DNA of 64,000 bases. It comes from a virus. The stretch covers positions 33,487-97,486 of IMG/VR virus record IMGVR_UViG_3300027749_000066. One strand, given 5' to 3'. The position numbers were made by a program, and so were the translations under genes. The first letter of the stretch is position 1; each line of letters starts with the position of its first letter. The notes under the pieces are model-generated. The model searched no databases. It worked only from the letters and a program-made list of their open reading frames with translations, and was not told the origin of the DNA. Below, one piece after another: positions 15,865-24,726 of the stretch.

Positions 15865-17641
15865 TGATTTTTTTGGAACAAATTTAGATCTTAATGATTT
15901 TGAAAAACTTCTTAAGAATGAAGATCTTCTTGAGGAGCCTGTATCATTAGAGAAGTTTGTTACTGATAAACATTATCTCGGTCTTCCTCCTTTAAGTGAG
16001 ATTCAACTTGAGATTGGCAAAAGAATTACTCAAATTTTTAAACCAGAAACTCTTGTTCAACTTATGGGTGAAGAGCAAGGGTTGGAATATTATCACAACT
16101 ACACTGTCAATGAAGTTATTTGTCAGTTAGGAAAAGGTTCAGGTAAAGATCACGTTTCACGCGTGTCTCTTGCTTATATTGCCTATCTGCTTCATTGTCT
16201 TAGAGATCCTCTTGATTACTTTGGCAAAGCTGCTGGTGTTTATATTGATCTTGTCAACCTTGCTGTTAACGCAAAACAGGCGCAACAGGTTTTCTTTGAT
16301 CCTTTAAAGAATCTTCTCTTAGCTTCTCCGTGGGCTAATGAGGTTGGTTTTGAACCTAGAGTTCAGGAGATCTTTTGGTTTAGTCGTCCTGTTCGAATGT
16401 TCTCCGGTCACTCTGAGGCTGAAGGCTGGGAGGGCTATGAAGTTCTTATTGTTGTTCTTGATGAGATCTCAGCATTCAAAACTGATAATGAACTTAAGGG
16501 CCAACTTCGCAATAAGGGTTCTGCTTCAGAAATTTATGACATGGCTCGAGCTTCTATTACTTCTCGCTTTCCAAGTGTTGGAAAAGTTGTTCTTCTTTCT
16601 TTCCCTAGATTCAAAGGAGACTTTATTCAGCAAAGATATAAGTCAGTTATTGACGATTTAATTGAGCATGGTGGAGTTATGCTTGATGAGAAAGTGGGGA
16701 ACCGTGGAGGCTATAGAGAGGCCACTTCGTGGTGCTTAAAAGCTGCAACGTGGGAAGTAAATCCCACTCGTCACCGTGAAGAGTTTGAGAATGAGTTTCG
16801 GCGTGATCCTATTATGGCTCGCGCTCGTTTTGCTTGTGAGCCTCCTGAAATGGTTGATGCTTATTTTCGTGATCCCGAGTCTGTTCGTAATGCATTTAGA
16901 TTTAAAGAAGATCCTCTTGATAATGAAGGACATTACAAAGAGTGGTTTCTAGGCAAAGATCCTCATCCTAGGTACATTCATATCGATCTTGGTCTTAAAC
17001 GAGATCGTGCTGCTCTTTGTATGGTTCACTCTCCGGGTCTTAAGAAGATTAAGACTATGGGTGGTGTTGAAAATCTTCCTATTATTGAGATGGATTATTT
17101 GCAAAGTTGGAAGGCCGAAGATAACTCTGAGATTCCTTTTTCAGAGATTCGTTCTACTATTACAGATCTTACAAAAAGGTTTACTGTTGTATCTGTGACG
17201 TTTGATCAATGGAACTCTGCTGATATGATTCAATCATTGAGAGCTATTGGAGTTAATGCTGATCTGCATACTGTTGCTAAAAAAGATTATGATACTCTTT
17301 CTACCACAATTTACGATGGACGTTTCCGTGGTTATTGGAATAATATTGTTGTTGAGGATGAGCTTTTGAAATTAAAACTTATCAATAATACTAAGGTTGA
17401 TCATCCTTCATCGGGGTCTAAAGATTTAGCTGACTCTGTTGCTGGCGCTACTTTTATGTGTATGACTAATCTTAGTACAGAATTTGAGTTTGATATAGAG
17501 ATATTAGATGAGACTAATTATACATTACTAGAGTCTGAAAATGATACTCATATTGTCGATATGATTTCCAGAAATTTTAAAGAAAATGGGAAGCCAAAGC
17601 AATTGCCAGAAGATATTTCTGATTGGCTTGAGATAATATAA
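15857..17641 (+). CDS. Terminase large subunit
   Basis: 594 residues from ATG 15857. ATPase: CQLGKGSGKDHVSR (Walker A, about 88-101) and LIVVLDEIS (Walker B, about 197-205). The C-terminal RNase H-like nuclease shows HIDLGLKRDRAALC (first Asp), VTFDQWNSADM and KDLADSVAGA (final Asp). Cuts and pumps the genome into proheads. It lies far from the portal gene (62.7 kb), so the usual terminase-portal neighbourhood is split. Confidence 0.93.
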   Translation: MGDDFFGTNLDLNDFEKLLKNEDLLEEPVSLEKFVTDKHYLGLPPLSEIQLEIGKRITQIFKPETLVQLMGEEQGLEYYHNYTVNEVICQLGKGSGKDHVSRVSLAYIAYLLHCLRDPLDYFGKAAGVYIDLVNLAVNAKQAQQVFFDPLKNLLLASPWANEVGFEPRVQEIFWFSRPVRMFSGHSEAEGWEGYEVLIVVLDEISAFKTDNELKGQLRNKGSASEIYDMARASITSRFPSVGKVVLLSFPRFKGDFIQQRYKSVIDDLIEHGGVMLDEKVGNRGGYREATSWCLKAATWEVNPTRHREEFENEFRRDPIMARARFACEPPEMVDAYFRDPESVRNAFRFKEDPLDNEGHYKEWFLGKDPHPRYIHIDLGLKRDRAALCMVHSPGLKKIKTMGGVENLPIIEMDYLQSWKAEDNSEIPFSEIRSTITDLTKRFTVVSVTFDQWNSADMIQSLRAIGVNADLHTVAKKDYDTLSTTIYDGRFRGYWNNIVVEDELLKLKLINNTKVDHPSSGSKDLADSVAGATFMCMTNLSTEFEFDIEILDETNYTLLESENDTHIVDMISRNFKENGKPKQLPEDISDWLEII

Positions 17642-17651
17642 AAAGGAAAAA

Positions 17652-17921
17652 ATGAAAGATAAAGACTTGCTGCTTGCAAAGTGTAGAATTAATGCTGTAC
17701 CAACTTCAATGTTTTTTGAAGATTTTGAAACTCTTTCTCTTAAAGATAAGAAAGAAGTTTTATCTTTGTGTAAAGATTGTGTAGTAAAAGATAAGTGTCT
17801 TGAAGACGCTTTATCTCACAAGAATACTTATGGAGTTTGGGGTGGACAGTTCTTCAAGAAGGGTCGCCCTATGCGTGTCAGTATGACTGCGAAAAAGAAG
17901 GCGTCAAAGGCTCTCGCATAG
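17652..17921 (+). CDS. WhiB-like iron-sulfur regulator (second copy)
   Basis: 89 residues. Cysteines 11, 40, 43 and 49 (CKDCVVKDKC) and the classic GVWGG turn (61-65) with a basic tail. Canonical WhiB layout, more complete than the first copy. AAGGAAAA site upstream. Confidence 0.9.
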   Translation: MKDKDLLLAKCRINAVPTSMFFEDFETLSLKDKKEVLSLCKDCVVKDKCLEDALSHKNTYGVWGGQFFKKGRPMRVSMTAKKKASKALA

Positions 17922-18051
17922 TATTGCAACTTTTTGTTGCCACCAAAAAAAATTTTGGTGTTGAGGTAGGTTTCCGATCAGGTGGCGATATACTGTTCCC
18001 TAGTGGTCAGGCACCCTGATCGCTACTTATCCATAACAATAAGGAGTAGTA
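17922..18051 (+). promoter_or_regulatory. Structured leader with terminator-like hairpins and promoter
   Basis: Contains GCAAC-N6-GTTGC, then CACCAAAA...TTTTGGTG, then a -10-like GATATACT inside a large inverted repeat GATCAGG...CCTGATC. The leader of the next gene ends AAGGAG. It could end WhiB transcription and start or attenuate the next unit. Confidence 0.45.
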
Positions 18052-18384
18052 ATGCTTAACATTGAAAAGACAGATGAACTTCCGCAGGTTCGTCGTGGCG
18101 GTGGCCGTCCTTCAGCAGAACGCAAGCAGATTCAAGATGCTTTAAATACTCTTGAGACTCAGGTTATTCGTGATGTTGAGGCGGGTAACAAGTACAATGC
18201 TCTTCAGCAACGTATCCGCCAGACTGCTGCTAGTTTGAACCTTAAGGTCAAGATTGTTTATCGTAAGCATGAAGATAGCGAAACTGTCGGAGATCTTTAT
18301 TTCGTCGGTTTTAATGATGATGATGTTGAGAAGAGCAAGTCGAACACAATTCGTCGTAGTATGAAGGCTAAGGCTGAAGTTTGA
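18052..18384 (+). CDS. Conserved small basic/acidic protein
   Basis: 110 residues, good AAGGAG site. Starts with a GGGRPSAERKQ patch, then a helical region and a short beta part (KVKIVYRK...DLYFVGF), ending in a basic tail. Looks nucleic-acid-associated; no family recognised. Own promoter region and a hairpin downstream suggest a monocistron. Confidence 0.7.
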   Translation: MLNIEKTDELPQVRRGGGRPSAERKQIQDALNTLETQVIRDVEAGNKYNALQQRIRQTAASLNLKVKIVYRKHEDSETVGDLYFVGFNDDDVEKSKSNTIRRSMKAKAEV

Positions 18385-18389
18385 CATCT

Positions 18390-18554
18390 GTGAAAGAAAG
18401 TGTCAATAATCTCCCCGATAATTTCGGGGAGATTATTGATGTTATTGACAAATTTTTGTCTACAACTTCTGGTAGAAATCTAATAGATAGTAATGAAATT
18501 CAAGATTTTTGTTTGGACTTGAGAATCTTAATGACTCCTAAAGTTGATAATTAA
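18390..18554 (+). CDS. Possible small protein across a hairpin
   Basis: 54 codons from GTG 18390 to TAA 18554 (VKESVNNLPDNFGEIIDVID...). No ribosome site is visible, and the 5' end covers a perfect 14-bp hairpin, so the frame may be chance. The residue pattern is protein-like (amphipathic IIDVIDKFLS, then QDFCLDLRIL). Confidence 0.35.
   Translation: MKESVNNLPDNFGEIIDVIDKFLSTTSGRNLIDSNEIQDFCLDLRILMTPKVDN
18406..18438. terminator. Perfect hairpin, terminator-like
   Basis: AATAATCTCCCCGA and its exact complement flank a 4-5 nt loop. A-rich before and ATTATT after; no long T run. Lies 22 nt after the stop at 18384. Confidence 0.55.
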
Positions 18555-18572
18555 GTCTATTTTTGATAAAAT
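18544..18572 (+). promoter_or_regulatory. Sigma-70-type promoter
   Basis: TTGATA, 17-nt spacer, TAAAAT, followed by a leader with CTGAGGT ribosome site to ATG 18593. Confidence 0.65.
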
Positions 18573-18592
18573 AGATGTACTGAGGTATTGAT

Positions 18593-18817
18593 ATGTTTCA
18601 GAATAAATATAAATATCTTAGTATTATTAAGTCTACAAAATTATTTGTAGAGTCAATGTTCCTTCACATAAATAGGATATATAAAGAATATATTCAAGTC
18701 GTTGATGATGACGGCATTTTTATGTATGCACAGATGGGCGACTGGCAAGAGTCAGGTATGTTAGATTATATTTTTATTTCTCATATAGCCATTTCCTGTG
18801 TAGAGCAAGGACTGTAG
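18593..18817 (+). CDS. Hypothetical protein
   Basis: 74 residues with its own promoter. Basic N-terminal half (KYKYLSIIKSTKLFVESM), acidic middle (VVDDDGIF), hydrophobic end. No family recognised. Lies just upstream of the Rpf-like gene and may be co-transcribed. Confidence 0.6.
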   Translation: MFQNKYKYLSIIKSTKLFVESMFLHINRIYKEYIQVVDDDGIFMYAQMGDWQESGMLDYIFISHIAISCVEQGL

Positions 18818-19357
<540 letters not shown>

Positions 19358-19445
19358 AAATATTTAATGAGCTTTTCTAGGTTATGTCCGAAAGAGTTTG
19401 CAAAATATTTTTGCAGTTAGTAAAACTAAATACTTTTTTTAAAAA

Positions 19446-19478
19446 AATGGAGGCCCTATTTGGGTCTCCATTTTTTTT
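19446..19478 (+). terminator. Intrinsic terminator after Rpf-like gene
   Basis: AATGGAGGCCC / GGGTCTCCATT stem with a 5-nt loop and eight T residues. Confidence 0.85.
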
Positions 19479-19635
19479 CATTAAATTTTAGTTAAATGTT
19501 AAGCCAAATGTCGTGGGCGCCAGAGTTTAGCTTTATATCTTCATTCAAGATCTCGAGCTAACAAATAATGACGATTTTTGTGATCGATCCAATACACAAG
19601 CAATTCGGGAACTTTGGTTTAACTAGGTGTAACAT

Positions 19636-19664
19636 TTGACTGAACCGGTTGAATACGATATGAT
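19636..19664 (+). promoter_or_regulatory. Strong promoter with AACCGGTT operator
   Basis: TTGACT, 17-nt spacer, TATGAT. The spacer carries the palindrome AACCGGTT (19643-19650). A preceding AACTAGGTGTAAC block recurs almost unchanged before the promoter at 24212. Confidence 0.7.
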
Positions 19665-19709
19665 GACATTTGTCAGAAGTTCACTCATTCATTATGAAAG
19701 AAGAAGTTA

Positions 19710-21098
19710 ATGAAATATATTCGCATTGCGAATAAAGCTGGCTTTGTTAATAGACTTTATCTTGAAAAGTTGGGACTTTCTACAAAAAGAGACGATGAGA
19801 ATACTATTGGCCAATTTGGTTCAGGTTCAAAGTTCGCTCCAATTGCCGCTTTGCGTAATGGTTGGCAGTGGATTAATGTTGGTGAAGATGAACTTGGCCA
19901 ATATAAAATGGAGTATGTTGTCAAGGAAGAATGTGATATTAATTCTATTTTTTATTATTACAACAATGAGTATCTGAAGCCCTCTTCTTTTGTTATTGAA
20001 GCTGGTGTTCTTTCTTGGGATAGTGAGTTTCAAATTTTTCGTGAAGCATTCTCTAATGCTCTTGATGAGTTTACTGCTAACGGAAATGAATATACCATTA
20101 CGTTTGTTGATGATATTGTCTTTGAGCCTGGTGTATTTGCAGTTTATTTAACTGCGTGTGATGAACTGATTGAGATTATCAACAACTTTGATAAGTATTT
20201 TTCGATCAAACGTAATAAGATCGCATCGATTAGTGACAAAGAAAAAATCTTTAATCCTTTTGATAAAGAAGTTAATTTTTATTACAAGGGTGTTCTTGTT
20301 CATAATGACAAGAATAGTTCTTCACCTATCTTCAATTATGAGATTCCTAGTATTACTTTGAATGAAGAACGTCGTGTGCGTAACACTTATGAACTTGGTT
20401 CTAAAGTGACGCAAATGTTTTACTATCTTAATAGTAATAATGATGGACATGATAGTATTGCTAAAACTCTTATTGCAAATGCTGGAAATGATTGTTGGGA
20501 ATGGACTATTCCTGTCCATCATGTTGAGACTTGGTTTTCTCTCAACTATCATAATTCCAATAATTCTTTCAAAAATGCTTGGGAGAGTATGTATGGTGAT
20601 ACTATTGCTGTAACACCTGAACTTATGCGCTTTAAGTCGCAGTTTGCTTTGCGTAATGTCAAGACTATTGAGATTAAAAGTGCATATTTGTATGCTATGC
20701 TTCAGCGCTCCGGTGTTCCTTGCGCTGATTCTATTCTTGGTGATGAGATTAATTATGAGTTTGTTAGTCTTGCTGAACGTCAACAAAATAGATTTGATAC
20801 AGCAGTTCGGGTCGTTAAGTCTTATATCAAAGATTTTGATAGTTATGTGAAAGATTTCAAGTTCTTTCTTCCTCAAGGTGAACAAGATCGTATTCTTGGT
20901 GTTGCTAATATGGATAAGAATACTGTCTATCTTTCAGTGTATGCTTTTGATAGTATGAATACTTTAGTTGGTACTATTGTTCATGAGTATGATCATCTTA
21001 GAACTGGTCTTGGTGATGATGATAATGCTTTTCGTAGTGCTGCTGATGATCATATTGGTAATCTTCTTCTTCAACTTCATGAAAGGAGTTCGTCATGA
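19710..21098 (+). CDS. GHKL-ATPase-like protein fused to zincin-type metalloprotease domain
   Basis: 462 residues. Residues 34-42 (GQFGSGSKF) resemble a GHKL glycine-rich lid and 111-120 (REAFSNALDE) an N-box with the metal-coordinating Asn and following Asp. The glycine box precedes the N-box, the reverse of Hsp90/MutL order, so the fold may be permuted. The C-terminus has HEYDH (425-429) and a later DDH, a HExxH zincin signature. First gene of the 19.7-31.9 kb operon region, from a strong promoter. Function unknown; both domain calls rest on short motifs. Confidence 0.6.
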   Translation: MKYIRIANKAGFVNRLYLEKLGLSTKRDDENTIGQFGSGSKFAPIAALRNGWQWINVGEDELGQYKMEYVVKEECDINSIFYYYNNEYLKPSSFVIEAGVLSWDSEFQIFREAFSNALDEFTANGNEYTITFVDDIVFEPGVFAVYLTACDELIEIINNFDKYFSIKRNKIASISDKEKIFNPFDKEVNFYYKGVLVHNDKNSSSPIFNYEIPSITLNEERRVRNTYELGSKVTQMFYYLNSNNDGHDSIAKTLIANAGNDCWEWTIPVHHVETWFSLNYHNSNNSFKNAWESMYGDTIAVTPELMRFKSQFALRNVKTIEIKSAYLYAMLQRSGVPCADSILGDEINYEFVSLAERQQNRFDTAVRVVKSYIKDFDSYVKDFKFFLPQGEQDRILGVANMDKNTVYLSVYAFDSMNTLVGTIVHEYDHLRTGLGDDDNAFRSAADDHIGNLLLQLHERSSS

Positions 21099-21132
21099 CA
21101 GTCCTACCATAAGGTAGTCTATCAGGAGGAAT

Positions 21133-21273
21133 ATGTCAGCAATATTTGATATTATTAGATTGCTAATCTCTGCTGCCTTAGCAGTTATCGCTGGGATAGC
21201 AATTCTTTTACTATCTATCTTTTTCATAGTAATACTAGTTGGTATGCCACTCGCTTTTATTGCGGGTCTATAG
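21133..21273 (+). CDS. 46-residue membrane peptide
   Basis: ATG 21133 with a near-perfect AGGAGGA site, stop TAG 21271-21273. Almost entirely hydrophobic (ISAALAVIAGIAILLLSIFF and VILVGMPLAFIAGL), giving one or two membrane segments. Function unknown. Confidence 0.75.
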   Translation: MSAIFDIIRLLISAALAVIAGIAILLLSIFFIVILVGMPLAFIAGL

Positions 21274-21285
21274 TGAGAGTGATTT

Positions 21286-21579
21286 ATGAGTAATGATAAT
21301 TATTTTGTAGTAGAGGCTAGATTGCCTGTTTATATTGAGGAAGCTCTTTCTCCAGAAGAAGCCGCAAGGAAAGCAGCAAGAATTATTGAGAATGAGTATG
21401 GTGTCAATATAAGTAACTGGTTTCTTAGAGTGTTCGAATATGGTGCTGGCGAAGAGTCTGGACCTATTGCTGAATATTTTTCGAATCCGGCAGGATCAAA
21501 GTTCCGTAAAATTGATCAGAATGTCAAAGAACACGATGACAAAATTCGTCAAGAAACAATAGAAAGCAATAGGGGATAA
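21286..21579 (+). CDS. Hypothetical protein of the small-gene operon
   Basis: 97 residues. The N-terminal half resembles a small alpha/beta domain (YFVVEARLPVYIEEALSPEE) and the C-terminus is a charged helix. No family recognised. Confidence 0.65.
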   Translation: MSNDNYFVVEARLPVYIEEALSPEEAARKAARIIENEYGVNISNWFLRVFEYGAGEESGPIAEYFSNPAGSKFRKIDQNVKEHDDKIRQETIESNRG

Positions 21580-21583
21580 CGCA

Positions 21584-22039
21584 ATGGGCTATTATATTAG
21601 TTTGATTGATAGTAACGCTAAGCTTTGCGCTGAAGATTTAGATGAGGCTTATCGTATTTTGTGTGAGTTGAATAATGACAACACTCAAAAAACTGGTGGA
21701 ACGATTCCTATTGATAGAAAAGATGGGCCTCATGAAAACATTTGGTTTTCTTGGATGCCTTGGAATTATCCTGATCTTCTCAAAAGTGCTGCAGAAATTT
21801 TTGAGTATCTTGGTTTTTCTATGATCTGTCATGAAAATGGTGATCTTTTGCTTACCGGATATGATGATAAGATGGGCGCTGAAGATGTGTTTTTGGATAG
21901 TCTTAGTCATCTTTGGAATTCTGTAGATGAAGTAGAAAATCCATATTTCGCTTGGCGTGGTGAAGAGGGTGATATGTGGAGAACCATTTACGTTGGTGGT
22001 AAAGTTATAAATCAGACAGCTAAAATTGAATGGGGTTGA
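21584..22039 (+). CDS. Conserved phage-type hypothetical protein
   Basis: 151 residues starting MGYYISLIDSNAKL; Trp-rich middle (ENIWFSWMPWNYPDLLKS) and a final beta part (MWRTIYVGGKVINQ). Resembles uncharacterised phage and plasmid proteins that assess side-chain-rich surfaces; no enzyme motif seen. Confidence 0.68.
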   Translation: MGYYISLIDSNAKLCAEDLDEAYRILCELNNDNTQKTGGTIPIDRKDGPHENIWFSWMPWNYPDLLKSAAEIFEYLGFSMICHENGDLLLTGYDDKMGAEDVFLDSLSHLWNSVDEVENPYFAWRGEEGDMWRTIYVGGKVINQTAKIEWG

Positions 22040-22049
22040 AGTAATACAA

Positions 22050-22310
22050 ATGGTTACTGAATACAAAACTACTGTTAGTTTTCTTCATTCTCCTTTTCCT
22101 TATGAGAATGAGCAGAAGAAGAAGTATAAGCCTTCTATTTTCAATGGTTGGTTTACTATTGATGAGTTGCGTAAGATGAATCCTGCTTTTAAGAACAAAG
22201 ATGTTAATTGGGTTCCGAATGTCGATTTGCCTTATCCTGATGAAGTTACATTGTTTCATCCTTACAATGGTTATTATGTTCTTATTTCCGAATCAAGAAT
22301 TAGGAGTTAG
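22050..22310 (+). CDS. Hypothetical protein
   Basis: 86 residues from ATG 22050. Basic patch NEQKKKYKP, then aromatic-rich sequence. No family recognised. Confidence 0.6.
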   Translation: MVTEYKTTVSFLHSPFPYENEQKKKYKPSIFNGWFTIDELRKMNPAFKNKDVNWVPNVDLPYPDEVTLFHPYNGYYVLISESRIRS

Positions 22311-22312
22311 AA

Positions 22313-22708
22313 ATGTCTGTTACTGATACATCCCTTGAAGTTGTTGGAAGTATTAAGGTTAATTATCCATTGACTCGTCAGTTTGTTGACGATCTTCTTG
22401 TCACTGCTTTTGAAGGTGGCATTAATTATTGGTGTAGCAAAGCTTATCCTGTTGATAATATTTTCCCTGAAGGCGCAGTTTATACTTCTGATTGTTTGTC
22501 TCGGGGTAGAGATATTGTTATTGTTGAAGAATCAGATGAAGATGGAGATCAAGGTAAGAATCATATTCTTACTCTTGATAATCTTATCTTTGGCATCAAG
22601 TGTTTTATGAATATGCCTAATGCCAATAATATCTTCGATGATTATGATGCTTTTGATGCTGATGTTATTATTCAATTTGCAATTTTCAATGATGTTGTAT
22701 ACGGATAA
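22313..22708 (+). CDS. Conserved phage-type hypothetical protein
   Basis: 131 residues. The phrase FVDDLLVTAFEGGINYWC is characteristic of a widespread phage family of unknown function. An acidic loop (EESDEDGDQ) follows, then hydrophobic C-terminal helices. Start supported by AGGAG just upstream. Confidence 0.7.
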   Translation: MSVTDTSLEVVGSIKVNYPLTRQFVDDLLVTAFEGGINYWCSKAYPVDNIFPEGAVYTSDCLSRGRDIVIVEESDEDGDQGKNHILTLDNLIFGIKCFMNMPNANNIFDDYDAFDADVIIQFAIFNDVVYG

Positions 22709-22721
22709 GGGAGATATTTTA

Positions 22722-22934
22722 ATGGGTGATAATATTTACACTGTTAGTATTAGTAACACTTTCAATGCTGATTCTGCTAATGATGCTGTTATGCAAATGA
22801 TTTGTTGGCTTCAAGAGTCTGCTCATTCTGCTGATTATCTTGTTGAGTGGGAAGCTATCGTTGCTGATATGTTTCGCAATTGTTCTGTGTTTATTGACTC
22901 AGGACAAATGATTCGTGAAAAAATTGAGTATTGA
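22722..22934 (+). CDS. Hypothetical small protein
   Basis: 70 residues from ATG 22722, with a GGGAGAT ribosome site. Acidic, with a Trp/Cys-containing helix. Longer upstream in-frame extension is hydrophobic shadow of the previous gene and is not used. Confidence 0.6.
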   Translation: MGDNIYTVSISNTFNADSANDAVMQMICWLQESAHSADYLVEWEAIVADMFRNCSVFIDSGQMIREKIEY

Positions 22935-22935
22935 T

Positions 22936-23091
22936 ATGGGTAAGAAACTTCGTGAAAAAGATTATCGTACTGGTTATGAGCAAGGTTATCGTGATGCTTT
23001 GAAGCAAGCAATGTCTATTGTTCATATGGAATGGGATCGACATAACAAGGAGATTAAAGTTGTTAAAGAGTACGGCAGTATCTCTGTTTGA
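22936..23091 (+). CDS. Hypothetical basic peptide
   Basis: 51 residues, ATG 22936, TGA 23089-23091. Rich in Lys, Arg and Tyr (MGKKLREKDYRTGYEQGYRD), probably one long helix. Gene follows the previous stop by 1 nt. Confidence 0.6.
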   Translation: MGKKLREKDYRTGYEQGYRDALKQAMSIVHMEWDRHNKEIKVVKEYGSISV

Positions 23092-23095
23092 GAAT

Positions 23096-23242
23096 ATGAT
23101 ATTACCCGGTGTAATTGCTGCTTATAGTGAATCTGATAAAGTTGCGATTAGAACTGCTTGGAATGATTGGACTGACGGTTTGTGTAAGTCTGGAGAGATT
23201 ACACAAAAACAATATGAAAGTTGGTTGAACCCCTTTGAGTGA
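23096..23242 (+). CDS. Hypothetical small protein
   Basis: 48 residues from ATG 23096 (MILPGVIAAYSESDK...). Ends KSGEITQKQYESWLNPFE. The pattern is protein-like and fills the gap between coupled genes. Confidence 0.6.
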   Translation: MILPGVIAAYSESDKVAIRTAWNDWTDGLCKSGEITQKQYESWLNPFE

Positions 23243-23417
23243 TGGAATTCTTTTGAAGAATGACCCTGAGGTTGAGGATCTTATTGTTTCTATTATTCTT
23301 GGTATTGAGAAGTATAATGAGTATGCTAAGAATACTAATAAAGATTCATCAGGTACTAAGCTTATTATTAAACACAAGCTCAAAGAGCTTGACGACTTTG
23401 TTTGGAGTGTGATTTAA
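23235..23417 (+). CDS. Hypothetical small protein
   Basis: 60 residues, TTG start overlapping the previous stop by 8 nt. Helical, with alternating acidic and lysine-rich segments. Confidence 0.58.
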   Translation: MSDGILLKNDPEVEDLIVSIILGIEKYNEYAKNTNKDSSGTKLIIKHKLKELDDFVWSVI

Positions 23418-23611
23418 TGTCTGGTATTACTATTGGGAAAAATCATGAAGGTGCGTGGGTTCTTGATGCTATGTGCTTTGATGGTTATGAGACTTTTCTT
23501 CATACTATGAGATTTTATGACTATACTAAAGCTGAAGCTATCAAGTTGTTTAAGTCTCATTGCTTAGAAGAAGGGTTGAAAATTTTAACTTCGGAGGATG
23601 AATATGTCTAA
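23417..23611 (+). CDS. Hypothetical small protein
   Basis: 64 residues from ATG 23417, overlapping the previous stop codon by 1 nt. MSGITIGKNHEGAWVLDAM suggests a beta hairpin followed by helices with a conserved-looking HCLEEGLK. No family recognised. Confidence 0.6.
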   Translation: MSGITIGKNHEGAWVLDAMCFDGYETFLHTMRFYDYTKAEAIKLFKSHCLEEGLKILTSEDEYV

Positions 23612-23774
23612 AGGTATGTTTCGTCAGCAAGTTACTTTAACTGTAACTTATGATCTTGAAGAGTACGATCACCCTATGTATTGGGATTGGACTGAACTTT
23701 GTGGTAGTTTTTGTCGTGTCGTGGATAGTAGTGAAGTAAATCTTGTTATTGTCGATGATGGTTCTGATTTCTAG
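23604..23774 (+). CDS. Hypothetical small acidic protein
   Basis: 56 residues, ATG 23604 with GGAGGAT site, TAG 23772-23774. Beta-strand-like N-terminus (QQVTLTVTYDLEEYD), Trp-rich middle, acidic end. Last gene before a promoter. Confidence 0.6.
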   Translation: MSKGMFRQQVTLTVTYDLEEYDHPMYWDWTELCGSFCRVVDSSEVNLVIVDDGSDF

Positions 23775-23793
23775 AGCAGAACTCAAGTGTGAA

Positions 23794-23802
23794 TGATATA
23801 AT
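23794..23802 (+). promoter_or_regulatory. Extended -10 promoter
   Basis: TGATATAAT, 38 nt upstream of ATG 23841, with GGAGAA ribosome site in the leader. Confidence 0.5.
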
Positions 23803-23840
23803 CTTGATATATCGTTTATACGATCAGACTAAATGGAGAA

Positions 23841-24077
23841 ATGACTATTATGAGTAAGTATCTGCACACTGTTGTAGATTTTTATCTTGAGGGAGATTCT
23901 GTCCCCAAAACTGGATATGTTGTTAGTGAACTTGATAATATTGCTAAGATTCGTGTTGAGCATGGGCCTAATCATGGCCTTTTGTTTGACGTTGAGTTTG
24001 ATAATATTATCGATGATTCTTTTGAAAGTTTTGAGTTAGAAGATCAAAAACTTTACTCTTGGTATGATGGTGAATAG
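23841..24077 (+). CDS. Hypothetical protein, beta-rich
   Basis: 78 residues. YVVSELDNIAKIRVEHGPNH looks like a small beta-barrel (KOW/SH3-like) segment, then an acidic tail. Monocistronic between two regulatory spacers. Confidence 0.6.
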   Translation: MTIMSKYLHTVVDFYLEGDSVPKTGYVVSELDNIAKIRVEHGPNHGLLFDVEFDNIIDDSFESFELEDQKLYSWYDGE

Positions 24078-24289
24078 TAGCCATATTAAATTCTCCCAAT
24101 ATTTAGATTCATGTTGTGCGGCCGCAACATTAAGCTTTAGGTTGCGATAAACATTCACTGGCACACAATCTCGAGCTCATTCCGTGACTTTTATAAAACT
24201 AGGTACAACTTTTGACAGCAACTGGTTCAATCGACTAAGGTATGTAACACAAAGCGTTACTCCATTACCTACAGAAAGAAGTTGATCTT
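24078..24289 (+). promoter_or_regulatory. Regulatory spacer with palindrome and promoter
   Basis: Contains hairpin TGTTGTGCGGCCGCAACA (24113-24130), AAGCTTTA, CTCGAGCT (24170) and the promoter TTGACA (24212-24217), 18-nt spacer with AACTGGTT, TAAGGT. Element order matches the spacer at 19.5 kb, so both operons are probably co-regulated. Confidence 0.6.
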
Positions 24290-24529
24290 GTGAGAAATGT
24301 TGGGGTTGAGAATGTGATTAAAAGTTCAGATAACATTGAACTTTCGTATAATCATGAGACTCGTGATTTCGATTATCTTATTGGTAAAATTCTCCGTGAA
24401 CGTAATCTTGTTCGTATTGGAGTAATCATTGCTATTGATTATTTTCATGATGGTTATCATCATGATAATGCAGTAGCAGTTCTTGACAATGGTAAGCGTA
24501 TCAATTGTAGAAAGCTGGTTAAGCGATGA
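24290..24529 (+). CDS. Hypothetical protein
   Basis: 79 residues, GTG start after an AGAAAGAAG ribosome site. His-rich loop DYFHDGYHHDNAV. First gene of the second small-gene operon. Confidence 0.62.
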   Translation: MRNVGVENVIKSSDNIELSYNHETRDFDYLIGKILRERNLVRIGVIIAIDYFHDGYHHDNAVAVLDNGKRINCRKLVKR

Positions 24530-24726
24530 GTAATCACATTTGTTCCGAGATTCAGTATAGCCATGTTCATTCAGATTTGTGTGGAATTGATCTTCACGAT
24601 CAAGATTGGCGTAATCTTTTGCACCAGGCTTTGGATGAGTGGTTGGATAAGAGTAATGGTGACGGTTGTTTCTACGTTGGTGATGTTGCTTCTTATGCTA
24701 ACTCTGAGCATGAGGAGATGAACTAA
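24526..24726 (+). CDS. Hypothetical His/Asp-rich protein
   Basis: 66 residues with a 4-nt overlap. HVHSDLCGIDLHDQDW could bind metal. No family recognised. Confidence 0.6.
   Translation: MSNHICSEIQYSHVHSDLCGIDLHDQDWRNLLHQALDEWLDKSNGDGCFYVGDVASYANSEHEEMN

Larger units (their letters stand above)
19358..19709 (+). promoter_or_regulatory. 352-nt regulatory spacer before the small-gene operon
   Basis: Holds a near-palindrome around TTGCAAAATATTTTTGCAG, the terminator at 19446, a GTTTAGCTTTA element and CTCGAGCTAA at 19552. These are shared with the spacers at 24.1 and 32.7 kb. It ends with a strong promoter at 19636. Confidence 0.6.
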
